From: Neoscytalidium dimidiatum
Lineage: Eukaryota; Ascomycota; Dothideomycetes; Botryosphaeriales; Botryosphaeriaceae
Length of the DNA: 64,000 nucleotides
Direction: 5' to 3'
NCBI GenBank assembly: GCA_037367355.1
Contig: CM074701.1
Coordinates: 1,302,001 to 1,366,000 of the forward strand
Below are positions 32,601-44,220 of this stretch, piece after piece. How positions within the stretch are numbered: position 1 is the first letter of the stretch; each line of letters starts with the position of its first letter. The notes beneath the pieces are model-generated. The model was not told the DNA's origin and did not search any database. It was given only the letters and a program-made list of their open reading frames with translations. A program made the position numbers and the translations under genes.

Positions 32601-34521
32601 TCATCTGGCATCCCCCTGCTGCCTCGCCCAATGGACCTCGCGTATTTCCCAGAGAGACCCGATATCCTGATTCTTGCGAAAGCACCGGATCTCCTTCCAC
32701 GCGTTAACGTGGCGCCACGCGCTGATGCGGCCATCGGTCTCCAGTATCTGATCAGCAAGCTGCTGCAGCCCATCCAATGCTTCCGTCTCAACATCCTCTC
32801 CGGCAGAAGCAGAGCTGAACTTGCGCTGGCCGTCGGGGAAGCGGAAAGTAAGGCGGTTGTCTTGGGTGATGGACGTGATCTGTCAGGGGTGTATCAGTAG
32901 GACGGTTTTTCATGGTGCACGAGGACGGTCATTGCTTACCGTGGCCTCCTTCTCAATCTTCACTGCGTTCTTTCCCTTCCCAAACGTCCTTGAATATAGC
33001 CACACATCGCCCAGCTCAAAGCAGCCCGCAGCCACAAGAGTCTCGAGTTTCACCTTGCTGCTTTCCCCCGCCAGGACATCGTAGCTCAGCTTTTGTTTCT
33101 GTCCCCAGAATGCCTCAACCTCCTTCTCCTTCCACTCGTCAAACTCGCCCTGCGCTCGCCTTTCCATCGCGACCAGGGCGTCGTGCTGCCAGGCCGGATC
33201 AAGACGTCCTTCGCTGAGGTCATCTTGGAACATGGCAATGTCGGCACGAAAGGCACTGTTGGTAGCAAGCATCTGCTGCGGTATGTTTGGGAGTGGAGCG
33301 GTCGGGTCCGTTGGGTCAGGTGCAAGAGCCGGGGCGTGAGGGAGCAGCGAAATGATCTTCGATTGCTGCTCTGGTTTGAGTGACGTCCATGCACGTGGGT
33401 CCTTCAGGATTGCCTGTATATTATCAGCCATCTGAACGGTATGTCTGAGGTGGGCATTAACCTACCGTTATGTCAGCCTTGACGAGCTTAGACTTCGGGT
33501 CTTGCAAAAGGTGGTCAGGGGTCCAGATACGGCTACCTCCGCCGCGCCTGCTTTGCGAAGTTTGAGTTTGAGCCGATGACACACTGCTTTTTGGCAGCGG
33601 TTTAGGTGCAGGATTGAATTCGGCATCACTGTCCTCTTCCATATAGGTCTTGCGTGCAGCTCGTCGACCAGATCGGCGTGGCTCCTTTCCGACGGGTGTA
33701 GTGTCAACATCGCCATGAGCTGAAGCATGGTCGCCAGAGTCATCTGCCATTACTAGATCGCTGTGTGTGTCAACCTCGCCGTGAGCACTCGGGGGATCGA
33801 AGCTGTCGGAGGGTTGCGACTTTCTCGAAGCTTTTGCACGTCGCGACGGGGTTTGTTTAGACGTCAGCTCGCCTCTGCTCTTCTTTGGGGCACCTCTTTT
33901 TCGGGATGATCGAGGACGGGCAGCCTCAACGCCTTGGTCGGCTCCAGCTTCGGCTTCGGCTTCAGCTTCGGAAGCATGAGAGACGTCGGCCATGACAACG
34001 TCAGTTTCTGTCCGGACGCCTTTGGTGTCACCTTGGAAGTCGTTGCCACTTCCGCTCGCCGCCGCTATCACTTCAGCCGCAAATCCAGCGAAGCTACTTT
34101 GAATGGGTACAATAGTGTTGCCTTCCTGGCATTCGAGGGTGGCAGGTACCGATCCAAGATCAAGGGGGTGCCTTCCGTCAGCGATGGTTGTGACTTCTCC
34201 CGAATCCGCAGGTCCGCGTCCGCCTTGCTCGCCGACGACAAGACTATCGACTACCAAACTCTCGGACGTGGCTCCAGTCTTTCCGCTACCATCCGCAGAG
34301 ACTCCCTGCGGCCCTGCTCTTGAGATTTTCACCTCGCCATCATCTCTTGTCTCTCCTGCAGCCTTAGACTGCACTGCATCTTTTCTCGACGCATCAAGCG
34401 CCGCAATCATCTCAGCGTTCGAAAATCCGTCTCCAGTCACATCCTCATCGTCATCCCCACCACTCTCCAAAGACCCACTTCTTTGCTCTGCAAGCGGGGC
34501 GTCATCCTCGGTAGCCATCAT
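32601..34521 (-). CDS. Asx-homology (ASXH/DEUBAD) domain protein, 602 aa
   Basis: Three exons: 34521-33466, 33413-32940 and 32879-32601. The introns are 52 bp (GTAGGT to ATACAG) and 60 bp (GTAAGC to CTGACAG), both phase 0. The first ~300 residues are disordered and acidic with Lys/Arg patches (SSRKRGAPKKSRG, KEPRRSGRRAARK) that look like nuclear targeting signals. The conserved domain starts at the first splice: WTPDHLLQDPKSKLVKADIT, then AILKDPRAWTSLKPEQQSKI and SLLPH. This is the pattern of the ASXH/DEUBAD fold, which in animals binds BAP1-type H2A deubiquitinases. The C-terminus (ITQDNRLTFRFPDGQRKFSS onward) reads as a folded tail. The partner in this organism is unknown. Start 34521 is the first ATG of the frame (tandem ATGATG), although the frame is open upstream. 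It is divergent from SEC22. Confidence 0.82.
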
Positions 34522-35290
34522 GAGTCGCAGATGTTCTCGAGCATGCGGGTCACGTGCAGTTTCCAGGAGGAAGGTATGGCGGGACGAAAGAGCCTGTGCG
34601 TGGAATATCGTCCCGGCCTGATGCTGCGCAGATCCACACAGAACGCAGCGGCCGCTTGCCGGTAAGCCAAGCGGCCTGAGGTGGTGCCTTTGGCGAATGA
34701 GAAGGTTGGGCAGATGAGCTTTCCAATAATGCAGGTTCTGCTGTTGCGGAGAAAAGGGTGTCGAAAAGGACGCGGTCAACAGGACTCAGGCAGCCATGTT
34801 AAGAGGCAAAATCTAGCAGGTCGGGGTAATCTGGCAGCGAAGTATATGCAGATCCTGAAGGTTGCCGGCGCGCAATACGGCTGCGGCTGTGGCTGCGGCT
34901 GCGACGGCGTGAAAGACGCGCCAAGAACGTCAATGGGCAATGTGCTGCGGGCCGTTCATACGTAGCCAGGCGAACTTGGGAGCTTCACGCCAAGTGCACA
35001 GTGTCCTTCGCGTGTATATCAGATTAGTCCAGAGCTGGAAGACCGCGTGCTAAGGTTATAGGTAAAACAATGGCGCATAGGCAGCAGAACAGGCGGCGGC
35101 GTCCTGACTTCGAGTGACGTTGCTGCAGGGAAGCCGATCCGAGCTTCACGCCCATGCGCTGCCCAGCCCGAACCACATCTTCGACTTCTGACGGCCACCC
35201 CTCCGGCGCATTTCCCAGCCAGAGCCGCTCCATTGACCGACGCTCCTGTTATACCGTTGATGCGCCTGCCAAAAGTAACCCAGCATCAGC
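34522..35290. other. divergent promoter region of the ASXH gene and SEC22
   Basis: This is 769 bp between two divergent starts. The open frame of the ASXH gene extends into it to about 34779 without an ATG. An imperfect (CTGCGG)n run lies at ~34880-34905. No TATA box stands out. Confidence 0.5.
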
Positions 35291-36215
35291 ATGATCAGGT
35301 CTACGCAAATAGCGCGCCTGGATGGTATGCCGCACCCCGTCCGGCCACATATCCAACACCAAGCTCCGCCGCCGATCCCCCAGCCGCGTACCCCTCCGTT
35401 CTGTGCGCCCATGCTGATCCACAGCAGGCCTGATCCTGGCCGCCTCCGTCGACGATGAACAGGTACCTTCTCCTCTCCCTCGCTTCCGCGCCGCCTCGCG
35501 CTGACTCCCAACGTCGCTGCAGTCGGAATCCGAGCTTGTCGAGATCAAGGGCAAGGTCAAGCAACTCCTCCGCCGCGTGAATCGCAACTCCGAGCCGCAA
35601 GCCACCATCGAGGGCGGCCAGTATACCATCCAGTGCGCACCCCGTGCCGTCCATCGCCCATTGTCCAAGCCCACAACTAAACGCCTCTCAGCTATCTCAT
35701 CGATGATGCTCTCATCTTCCTCTGCATATGCGACCGCTCATACCCCCGGAAGCTTGCCTTTACCTTCCTCTCCGATATCAAGCAAGAATTCACAACCACT
35801 TACCCTTCCCAACAATACCTTGCCGCCACCTGCCGCCCTTATGCCTTCGTCGAGTTCGATACCTTCATCCAACGTACCAAGAAGACATATCAGGACAGCC
35901 GCGCTACCCAGAACCTTGATAAGCTCAATGACGAACTCAAGGACGTCACCAAGGTCATGACTAAGAACATCGAGGACCTACTATACAGAGGAGACAGCTT
36001 GGAACGTATGGGGGACATGAGCAGTCGTCTGCGTGAGGACAGCCGGAAGTATCGCAAGGCAGCTGTCAGGATCAATTGGGAGCTGTTGCTGCGCCAGGTA
36101 AGCCCTCTAGAGACGGCACGCATTAGCCTCGATCATGCTGACATGCTAGTAGTACGGGCCCATCGGCGGCATCGCATTCATCATGATTGTGTTCATATGG
36201 TGGCGCTTTTTCTGA
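35291..36215 (+). CDS. SEC22: R-SNARE Sec22, ER-Golgi vesicle fusion, 215 aa
   Basis: Five exons: 35291-35324, 35428-35462, 35523-35632, 35692-36097 and 36153-36215. The introns are 103, 60, 59 and 55 bp, all GT-AG. Splicing rebuilds a complete Sec22: MIRSTQIARLDG joins LILAASVDDEQ, then SESELVEIKGKVKQLL, YTIHYLIDDALIFLCICD, and the longin-domain end YAFVEFDTFIQRTKKTYQDS. The SNARE motif runs from about residue 125 to 187 with the ionic-layer Arg in DLLYRGDSLERM. The chain ends in a single C-terminal membrane anchor IGGIAFIMIVFIWWRFF. Length is the same as in other fungi. It works in both directions of ER-Golgi transport. Two 34-35 nt exons at the 5' end make the gene easy to mis-predict. Confidence 0.96.
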
Positions 36216-38303
36216 GTGACTGCATAGCAAAGGCGTCGGGATGGCTTCTCTTCTTCGTTCACCCTGTTTGTTACTAGTGTTATAGTCTCCGCAGCTGTGG
36301 GAGCGCTTTTCAGATCCAGATTGGCTCGGAAACCCTCATGTTCGTTTCGCATCTCTTTGTCTTCTCCCTGAAAGCTGTGTGAAGTTTTGCCGATGTATGA
36401 CTGTCAGTGAGCTTTCCAGCAATACCGTCTTGTCTTCTCGTTATTCAACTTCTCGTTCAAATCTCTCGGACTGCTTCCGCCACCACGGCCTCCACTCCAG
36501 CCTTCCTATCTCTTATGGCCATGTCTCGCCAAGCTGAATGCCACTAAATACCATTCCGTTTGAGTTGCTTACACACGAACACCAAGAGATTTCATGCTGA
36601 CGCAATCCTATTGTGCTATTTTACCTCATCCATTACCTTCTCTTTAGCTGTTTCCTCGCGCTTAGTCTTCTCTGATCGGTCAAGAAGTCCCAGAGATCTC
36701 TTCTCTTCAGCCTCTTAAATCTTCCAAGCACTTGACATGCTAATAATCGATTGATGATAAGTATCACTTCTGATTGACAATCACCTTTTCTACGACTCGC
36801 AAGCGTGCTGCCCTCCTCCTCCTTTATGCTTCTGGTCATCGCTTGTCTCAATCATCACATCGATCCGTGAACGCCGCTGGCCAAAAATTTCTCCGCATTG
36901 GTCTATGAGTCTCGATTGCGGCAGGAATTCTAACAAATCTTCCAGCGTTGATATATCTAAGCATGTAGCATATCAGTAGGTGGTTTTACATAGGCCTTGG
37001 GAGACCCATTGTGAAGCCCGGTTCCGCAATTGTCCGCGCCCTTCGCTCAGTCTTGTCTGATCAATTGCTTATCCAGTCTGCCGCCATACACAGCCTCCAT
37101 CATGGCAAGATGCTCCAGGTTATCATGGGTTTGAAAAAGAGCATCACCAGTGGTGATGCATCGCTTCGAGCGGCCTATGTGCAGCTGCTCAGAGCTCAAT
37201 CCTCTAGAGCATATAAGCATCAAATGCAGGCAGTGCGGGCAGCGATAGCTATTTCATATCCTATCACTGATTCCCAGTCCAGGTGGATGAGCTGTCGCTT
37301 CTCGAAGCACCTTTGCCCGGGCTGCAGACACGGCCCGACTCGTCCTAGTTGTTAGCAATATACCAATAGCTACCTTGCTTCTGGGGTATCAACTCCGCTG
37401 TGATAACTCACCGAAGCTGTTGCTGCTTTTCTGGCTATGAGGGTGTGTTATTGATGTTCAACCATCATCGTGACACTAGTAGTGTTGTTGCAACTGGCAA
37501 GCCTCAGTTTGAGGTTTATAAGACAGCAGCGGGTGGAAGAAGAACACTGCTTCGGAAAGCGGATAAAAGGAGAAACAGTGCCCGAGCATTATCGTAGCGA
37601 ATGCAGAAGGTACGATGACAGCCGAGCGTCGGGGTGGCGTGAGCAGAAAGGCGGAAGCAGTGACGGCGATCCGACCGACCTGGGTGGCGAGCTTTCCGGC
37701 CGATCAGCACTCCGGGTGAAAAGAGGAAGCCGTACTCCAGCGGTTTCACCGAGCAAGTCAATAGAAAGGTCTAGACATCTTTCTTACAACATAGGGGACA
37801 TAGAGTGATTCGCGACTTTTAGAGATAAAGGTAGAGACAAAGGTCCTCGCGGAACTTCGCTGAGTCCAAAACGTGTGAATCACAAACTCGTGCCAAAACA
37901 CATAGTCGAAGGTCCTTCGGAAATCATGAATATCTCATTGAATGGGGTGCTCATCGCAAGAACGGGGCTCAGGCAGGCAGTATCTCGCGACTAATTGTGG
38001 CTTCGTCCTCAATGACAGGGAAAGAAATAGGAAAAGAATGTTGGCACGGCCAGAAAGCCTCAGAAATGTTCGATCATGCAACAACTTTAGCTGTCAATTA
38101 TGCTCGTGGGCGATGCCATGCGCAGATGGTGCTGGTTCAGGCTGCCTTGCCGGTGGAAACACCTTTTTTTTCTTCGGCACTGGTCAGCATGGTGATTTGG
38201 CAAGCTGCAGACCTGGCCTTTTCTCAAGAGAAGATTGAGTTGCACTGCAAGATGTGGCGCATGTGAAATATACGGTCACGTCAGGGACGCAGTCAACGTC
38301 CGA

Positions 38304-38320
38304 TTTTTTTTTTTTTTTTT
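38304..38320 (+). repeat. poly-T tract (17 T)
   Basis: An uninterrupted T run in the gene desert, followed by GCCACTGCAG. It could be the remnant poly-A tail of a retroposed sequence on the minus strand; no body was identified. Confidence 0.7.
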
Positions 38321-38628
38321 GCCACTGCAGCTGGCAAAGGACCGCTTACAGGCAGCCGTAACGCAATCACTGGCGCTGGTGACCCAAGACAGGATCTTCT
38401 ATATTCTAAGCGCTAAGCTTTAACTGGTCTTAAATTCACAGTGCTTGGCTGTCTGGTGGTCATCGTAGGCAGAAAGTCATTCACCTGTTGATCAGCAAAC
38501 GTGACCCATCGCTCCCATGACTTGTAGACACTAGCAGCACGTGGCAGTTCCTGTAGACCAGAATATTCTCGAAAGAATCTGATTCAGCTGACGTCAACTA
38601 CTAGCGTCCAAGCCTGCGCAATTGTCAA

Positions 38629-38714
38629 TATATAAAACCCCCCCGCCACCCTCTTCTTGTCTTTTCCTCTCTCCATCTTCCATAACCCTCCGGGGAGTAG
38701 TAACTGTTCTTGCC
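38629..38714 (+). repeat. promoter-like module C
   Basis: TATATAAAA at 38629 is followed by CCCCCCCGCCACCC, a C/T-rich run and GTAGTAACTGTTCTTGCC at 38697-38714. That 18-mer is identical to 55059-55076 in module B, at nearly the same distance from a TATA box (68 against 78 bp). No gene follows. Confidence 0.6.
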
Positions 38715-41593
38715 ATGAAATGAAGCTTCTCAGTGGGCGTGATAGGCCTTTGACACCATGGCTACCACGTGCACATAAGAAGCAAGATCGACGGAGTGTA
38801 GCGGGCCGGTCTCAGTCAAGGCATGGTTCGAGACCTGTTCGCTGTCTCCTACATATTCGAATTAGATATTCCAATTGAGTTATCATTTGACGGTTTTGCC
38901 ATCCATATTTTCCTGCCACTTTCTTAGAGTTGAATCACGGTTCTGCTCGTGGCTCTGCCAATTGTCTGGCGTTCTGGATTTCTCACCCGTGCAGAGCTCT
39001 TCTACATCTTTCAATCTGATTCCTAAAAGCACGAGGTTTTGCTCGGGCTCTTCGGCCTTACAGATCGTAGAGTAGCCCTTGTTGCAGCTTTTTCGCAATG
39101 ACAGTGTCTTCGCTGAGCAGATTGGCCACCGAAAACCACCGGTCTGCCTACAAACCGAGTGTTCCCCCATCCCTCTACATACGTTGAGGCGGCCGACATC
39201 CGGAAACCAAGATAATGCAGCGACATGCCTACTGTTTCAACACTGACCACTCAACCTTTATTTTCCAGTGAGCATTGGTCCGCTCCAGCCAGGAAGCTGT
39301 CCGAAAAGCGCACGCGAACGTCCCAGGTAAGCCTACAATCTTACGCTTCGAGGCACATGATCAGCAATGAAGCGTGGCCGCAATAGGTGCGCAAGAGCAA
39401 ATGGCGCTCTTATGGTGTTGCACCATGCGCCGCTATCCCAGATTGCAGCTTCCATCACAGCCAGACCCATGGACCTCGAGCTTTCCAAGCCCCGAAGCTT
39501 GAGCACAGCTCCAGCCCAATTCTGCCAGCAACAACGGGTTTGTGCCAGGGCCGTCGCGGAGGGGCCCCCAGCACGGCACCCTCGCAACAGCTAATGCGAT
39601 CCCGCAATCAACGTTCAAGATTCCCGACTGCCTAAACTAAGTTCCTTTCCAAGTCAAATAATGCCTTGTTGTAATTCGCAGTTCACGTTGGCCAAACTTT
39701 ATTTCACCCTCCGGCCGAACGATTCAAGCCCACTAACCCACTAAGCATCAGAACGGTCCTATTCCAACTGCGCATCTTGGCATAAATCTAAGTTCCCGCA
39801 TTGCAAACGCTAGTGGACATCTCAAGATCCACAAGCGACAGCCTGTATTTGTGTCTGCGGAACGAAAAAGGTCATTTGTCAAGCCACGTGTCGAAAACTA
39901 TGTCTTTACGTACTAGGAAAGCCATAATCGCGCGATCGAATATCTAGACGCTCTAGCTAACCTTCTAGTGCGACCATTGGGCGTTCTGTCTGCGCGGCCA
40001 ACAAAGCAAATGACCGATCGAGACGTTGAGAGGAGCTCTAGAACTCAACACCAAGTCATGCTACCGTTTCTGAAAGCTTAGAGTATGTCTCCGTAGACAA
40101 ATATCAGCAATGGAGAATTCCAGTCCCGAAGTAAGTCGGATAGAGTCTGATCGCTGACAAGTATCATTCTGGTGGTGATAGCGCTTCAATGAGGTTGCAG
40201 ACATGTGCGAGATCTTAATTCTATGAATAGTGCGCTGACTCCCAGTGCTAATATATCCATAATTCTTGGCTAATGGTTCTTCCCACTTCTCTACGTGCCA
40301 CTCGAAACGCCATACTTAACCCCACTAAGAAACCTAATGGTTCCTGCAAAGGAATCTCTTAGCGGTTCTGAACCCCAAAAAGAGGCCCCAAGCGCATGGC
40401 GATTCCAGTGTGAGGCTTGATTTTGAAGCTGTTCAGTCTGCAGATATGTCAGATGCGATTCTCGACGTAGTTTACAGTAGTGTAAGGACCTTACCTTGGA
40501 GGTTGACGCTTTCTTTACATTCTGTGCTTTCAGTCTTTTTCCAGCGCACAGTTTGTCCTCGTAATGGTCTTTGTACAAATGTAAAAGAACCTGGGAAGTA
40601 TAACAACTTGGCTCTTGCCGAAACTCCCCATGCACTTCTCAACATCCGATAGTCTTCCTCAGAAAAGGAATCCATAGCTATGAGCTTGTGTAGAATTTCC
40701 TTCTGCCGTTACTGGATAGATATCTTGCCCAGTTTGTGCAGAAAGCGAGAGAGTCGCTTGCACTTGTAGCAAACCCACCCGACAGGCAGATTCCAGAAAG
40801 ATGATCGGTTTGGCCGCCTAGAGACGATTCGGTAAGTTTCAATGGCTGTTCCAGTTATTGGATACACTTACAGCTTATTCTAACACCTTCCTTTTACTTT
40901 CGGGTCGGTTCGACCATAATACTGCATAGCTAAATCTGCCGACTGGGCAGAGTCATCCAAGTGCTCTCGTAGTCCCGGGGCCACCCAGCAGTCTTAGAGC
41001 CCAAGCGCAGGCATAGGGCAGCCCCAGAAAATGCTTTTATAGCCGTCGTATCCGGGGCCGTCCTGCTTGCGCCACTCGTTACGCCGGGCGCTGCGACGGG
41101 TGTCGCGACGAGCGCCACGGCGGAGAAAGCATTGGCGGAGGCGCAGGACGGCACCCCCGGCTGCATTACGAGATGCTGATGTGCTGGCGTAGGCGCCAGC
41201 CTTCATTGTTTGACTCGTTAGGCTTGAGGTTTTCATATACAGAAATGGTGTGAAGACCAAAATAGAGTCACAACAGCGTCACTTACCACTGGGAGGCAGG
41301 CAGACGGCGGACGACCGTCTGCTCCAGGGTCAAGCAGCCCCTCTACGCTGAGTGTTAGATCCGGAACTTCCATGTGAGAGTCGCTATGAAGTAAGCGAAA
41401 CCTAGCAGTAGGAGGCAGGCAGGCTGCCCTCTGCACAAGGAGTCAGCGAGGTTGTTCAACTGGACGTGACGGAGGCGAAGCAAGGAGGATCAGCAACTTA
41501 CGCCTGTTGGCGAGGAGATCTTCCCTCGCCACTATAGACGAGAGATATGTGCTGATTTTGCTGATATCAATGAAAAGCAACAATATTTTTGGT

Positions 41594-41608
41594 GGGGGGG
41601 GGGGGGGG
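41594..41608 (+). repeat. poly-G tract (15 G)
   Basis: A run of 15 G after GGT in the desert. It would read as Pro codons on the minus strand, which creates a false Pro-rich frame. Confidence 0.85.
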
Positions 41609-43465
41609 AACAGTGGTGGAGTGTGTGGTATTTTGGATGTGGAAGAGGGTGAGCGGGCGAGCTCTTCATAGCGGCCAGTTGGGCAGGTGTGCGCGCGCAA
41701 GGCAGCAGCTCTTGGAATGGCGCCACCCCCCTACATAATCAACTAGCCTGGTACACTTTTCTTGGCGTGACCTCCTGCAATTGAGCGGGCCAGGCTGCGC
41801 CCCAGCAACCCTATGAATCGTTTTCGGCACTCGCAGCAGGATGTTTCTCTTCTCGCCATCACCAGCACCAGCACGGTACACTGCAGCTTCTCGGCGGGAC
41901 TTTTGCAGAGGGAAAGCACTCATGGAGCCGTGCTGTAAGCGCAACTTGGGGGAGTGGCATGCGCCCCACATATTCAGACAAAAGAAAGTGCCTAGCATTT
42001 CGCGAGGTACGGGGCTTAGACGTACATACACTGCTAAAAATGTCTTATCATCTGATACAGATGCATATTAGATTGTCCAATCCAACGCGTTGCAGGTCTA
42101 CGTCAAAGGCGCGCTTCGTAGCCAACATCGCCTTCAAGGTTCAAGGACGCAGGATATACACATACAGTTGAAAGCCAGAAACTCTCCAACCAGCTTGGCT
42201 TGAAGAGTCAAAGACTTCGATATTGCATTTTTACGGCTCTATAAGTGTGGGTGGCGGGTTTGTATTACCTTGCAAGTGGAACCACACGAACCTGTGGCTA
42301 CTTGCTGGCCCTCAAGTAACGTGAAACTGCTTTCTCACAACTTTTATCACCTCATAAACATAGCCAGGCTCCATCTCTCCAACCTGTAGAGTAATTGGGT
42401 TCCTGACCGACTTCCAGTGAAGACAGGAAGCTGTTTGAGAGCTCTGCACCGCTCATCGGTAGGCTCCATGTTCACGGCTATGAAAATAATGGTATCCAGA
42501 GGCTTCAGGAGTAAGATATTTAATTGAATCATACAGTGGCGAAGATGGGTTTGCCCGGAGCTTTCGGGGCCGAGGTTGAAAGTTAGAAAATATTGCAGCT
42601 GGGCAATCACGCCTGACAAGATCCTGAGACCCCGTGAGCGCGCATTAGACTTGCCGCGGCCAATTTGAAATGTCTGCAAGAGCGGCGAAATCCTTGAACA
42701 ATGAATCAAAGCCCGGACCCAAAGGGCTGGTATCTTGTCTGCTCACCGCGAACGAGCATTCTTGGTAGTAAAGGATGGAAAAGTATAACATAAAGGCTTA
42801 GAAACTGCCATTGCCGTGTTAAGTACCCATTTTGACTTAGTGATTGTACTTTACTGACTCTCACTGACCCCATTGTGGCGTAAGATCGGGCGGATGAAAT
42901 TTCTCGTTGCCGAATACCATCATTAGCTTCAAATCTAATAGCCAATGGTAATCAAAAGGCCAGTAACAGCTATCGAAGTCAAGTCAGAGAGCACATGGAA
43001 GAAAAACGGAAGGCAAGTGGCTGGAGTTGAATTGTGAGCAATGGCCGGCAAGTTCTCGACAAAGAGGGTCGCAACAGCCGCGTCGGCATGCCAACAATGC
43101 TTCAAGATATCGTACCAGCTACGACACAACTCACGGTTTCAGAATTAGGGGCCATCTAGTATGGGTTCAGGTTCCGAGACTAAGGTCGCCCCAAGGGTCA
43201 CCACAATATTGCAAAGATATGAGAGTTTGGATAGGGTCGAAGCATGCTAGCTGAATATTGGAGATTATTTCTGTTTGAGCGAGCTCCTTTTCCCAGGTGT
43301 TCATTTATGATCTACATGAGTGCTTAACCACGCTGAGCAGTTCCCTGAACCCACAAACCATGCAAGCAACACCTTAAATTCCGCCTGCGAAAGCGCACTC
43401 TTGAGCTTCACCAGCTCTTTCCTTATGCCGCTACGTATTGATGTTCTTTTATGTTAAGCTTCATA

Positions 43466-44220
43466 TCATCTCAAGAGCCCCATCTTCCACCTAGAGCTGT
43501 TTCTGCTGGAGTTCACATCCGCACTTCTGCACTTCCATGCGGCGGAGCTCCATCTTAAGACCATATCAAACGCAGATTTATCCACAAATTTGACCATTTC
43601 ATCTTCGGCCTCAGCGATGTGGACATTTTTGCTACCAATAAGATCGAGGTTGCAGGAAGCCGATTTCTTCGTGTTTCTTTTTTGCAGTTGCTGCGTCCTG
43701 GATGAATTATTGCGCCTTCGCGAGGCTAAGGCGTTCCTAGTATACCAAATACATGTCAGCTCAAAGATTGGCAAGACCAAACAGTTTCCTCACTTACCAC
43801 GAAGATGATCTTCGACGTAAATTGCAGGATGACAGAAATCCCAGTGGGCGTCAGCGACGATATAGATTACAGGGGGTTACAGCTATGCAGAGTAGATATT
43901 GCTCTCAGTAGCGTCTTAGAGCCTCTTCTCGATGAAACCGCGCCATGTGTTGGTGAGATTGATTGCTTTCTCGCAAACAATGACAACCAGGGGATAGTTC
44001 AGCTCCCGTACCTCATTACCCCTCACAATAGGCTTAGCAATGAACTTCAAAATGTTCAGACCGACAGTAAAATTGACAGCATCAGCCAGCAATATCTCTT
44101 TGATGCCCTGGTCTATGTGCTATTTGCTGTTGATGGCGCGGTAGTGGTAGATCTGGAAGGTCTTCTCGCCATCGTCGCCGATTTCGGTGAAGGTGTAGCT
44201 CTTGGCTGAGACCAAGGTCA
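43466..44220 (-). pseudogene. multi-disrupted coding relic
   Basis: On the minus strand a coding-like frame reads SYTFTEIGDDGEKTFQIYHY and is broken by TAG at 44122-44120. It then continues in the same frame for 67 codons (EILLADAVNFTVGLNILKF, NEVRELNYPLVVIVCEKAIN) to TAA at 43918-43916. A splice-like pair follows (GTAAGT near 43799 and TACTAG near 43741) and another open piece (SKNVHIAEAEDEMVKFVDKS) ends at 43466. The pieces can only be linked by accepting two stops or frameshifts. I do not recognise the family. That it was once a gene is inference from residue composition. Confidence 0.35.
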
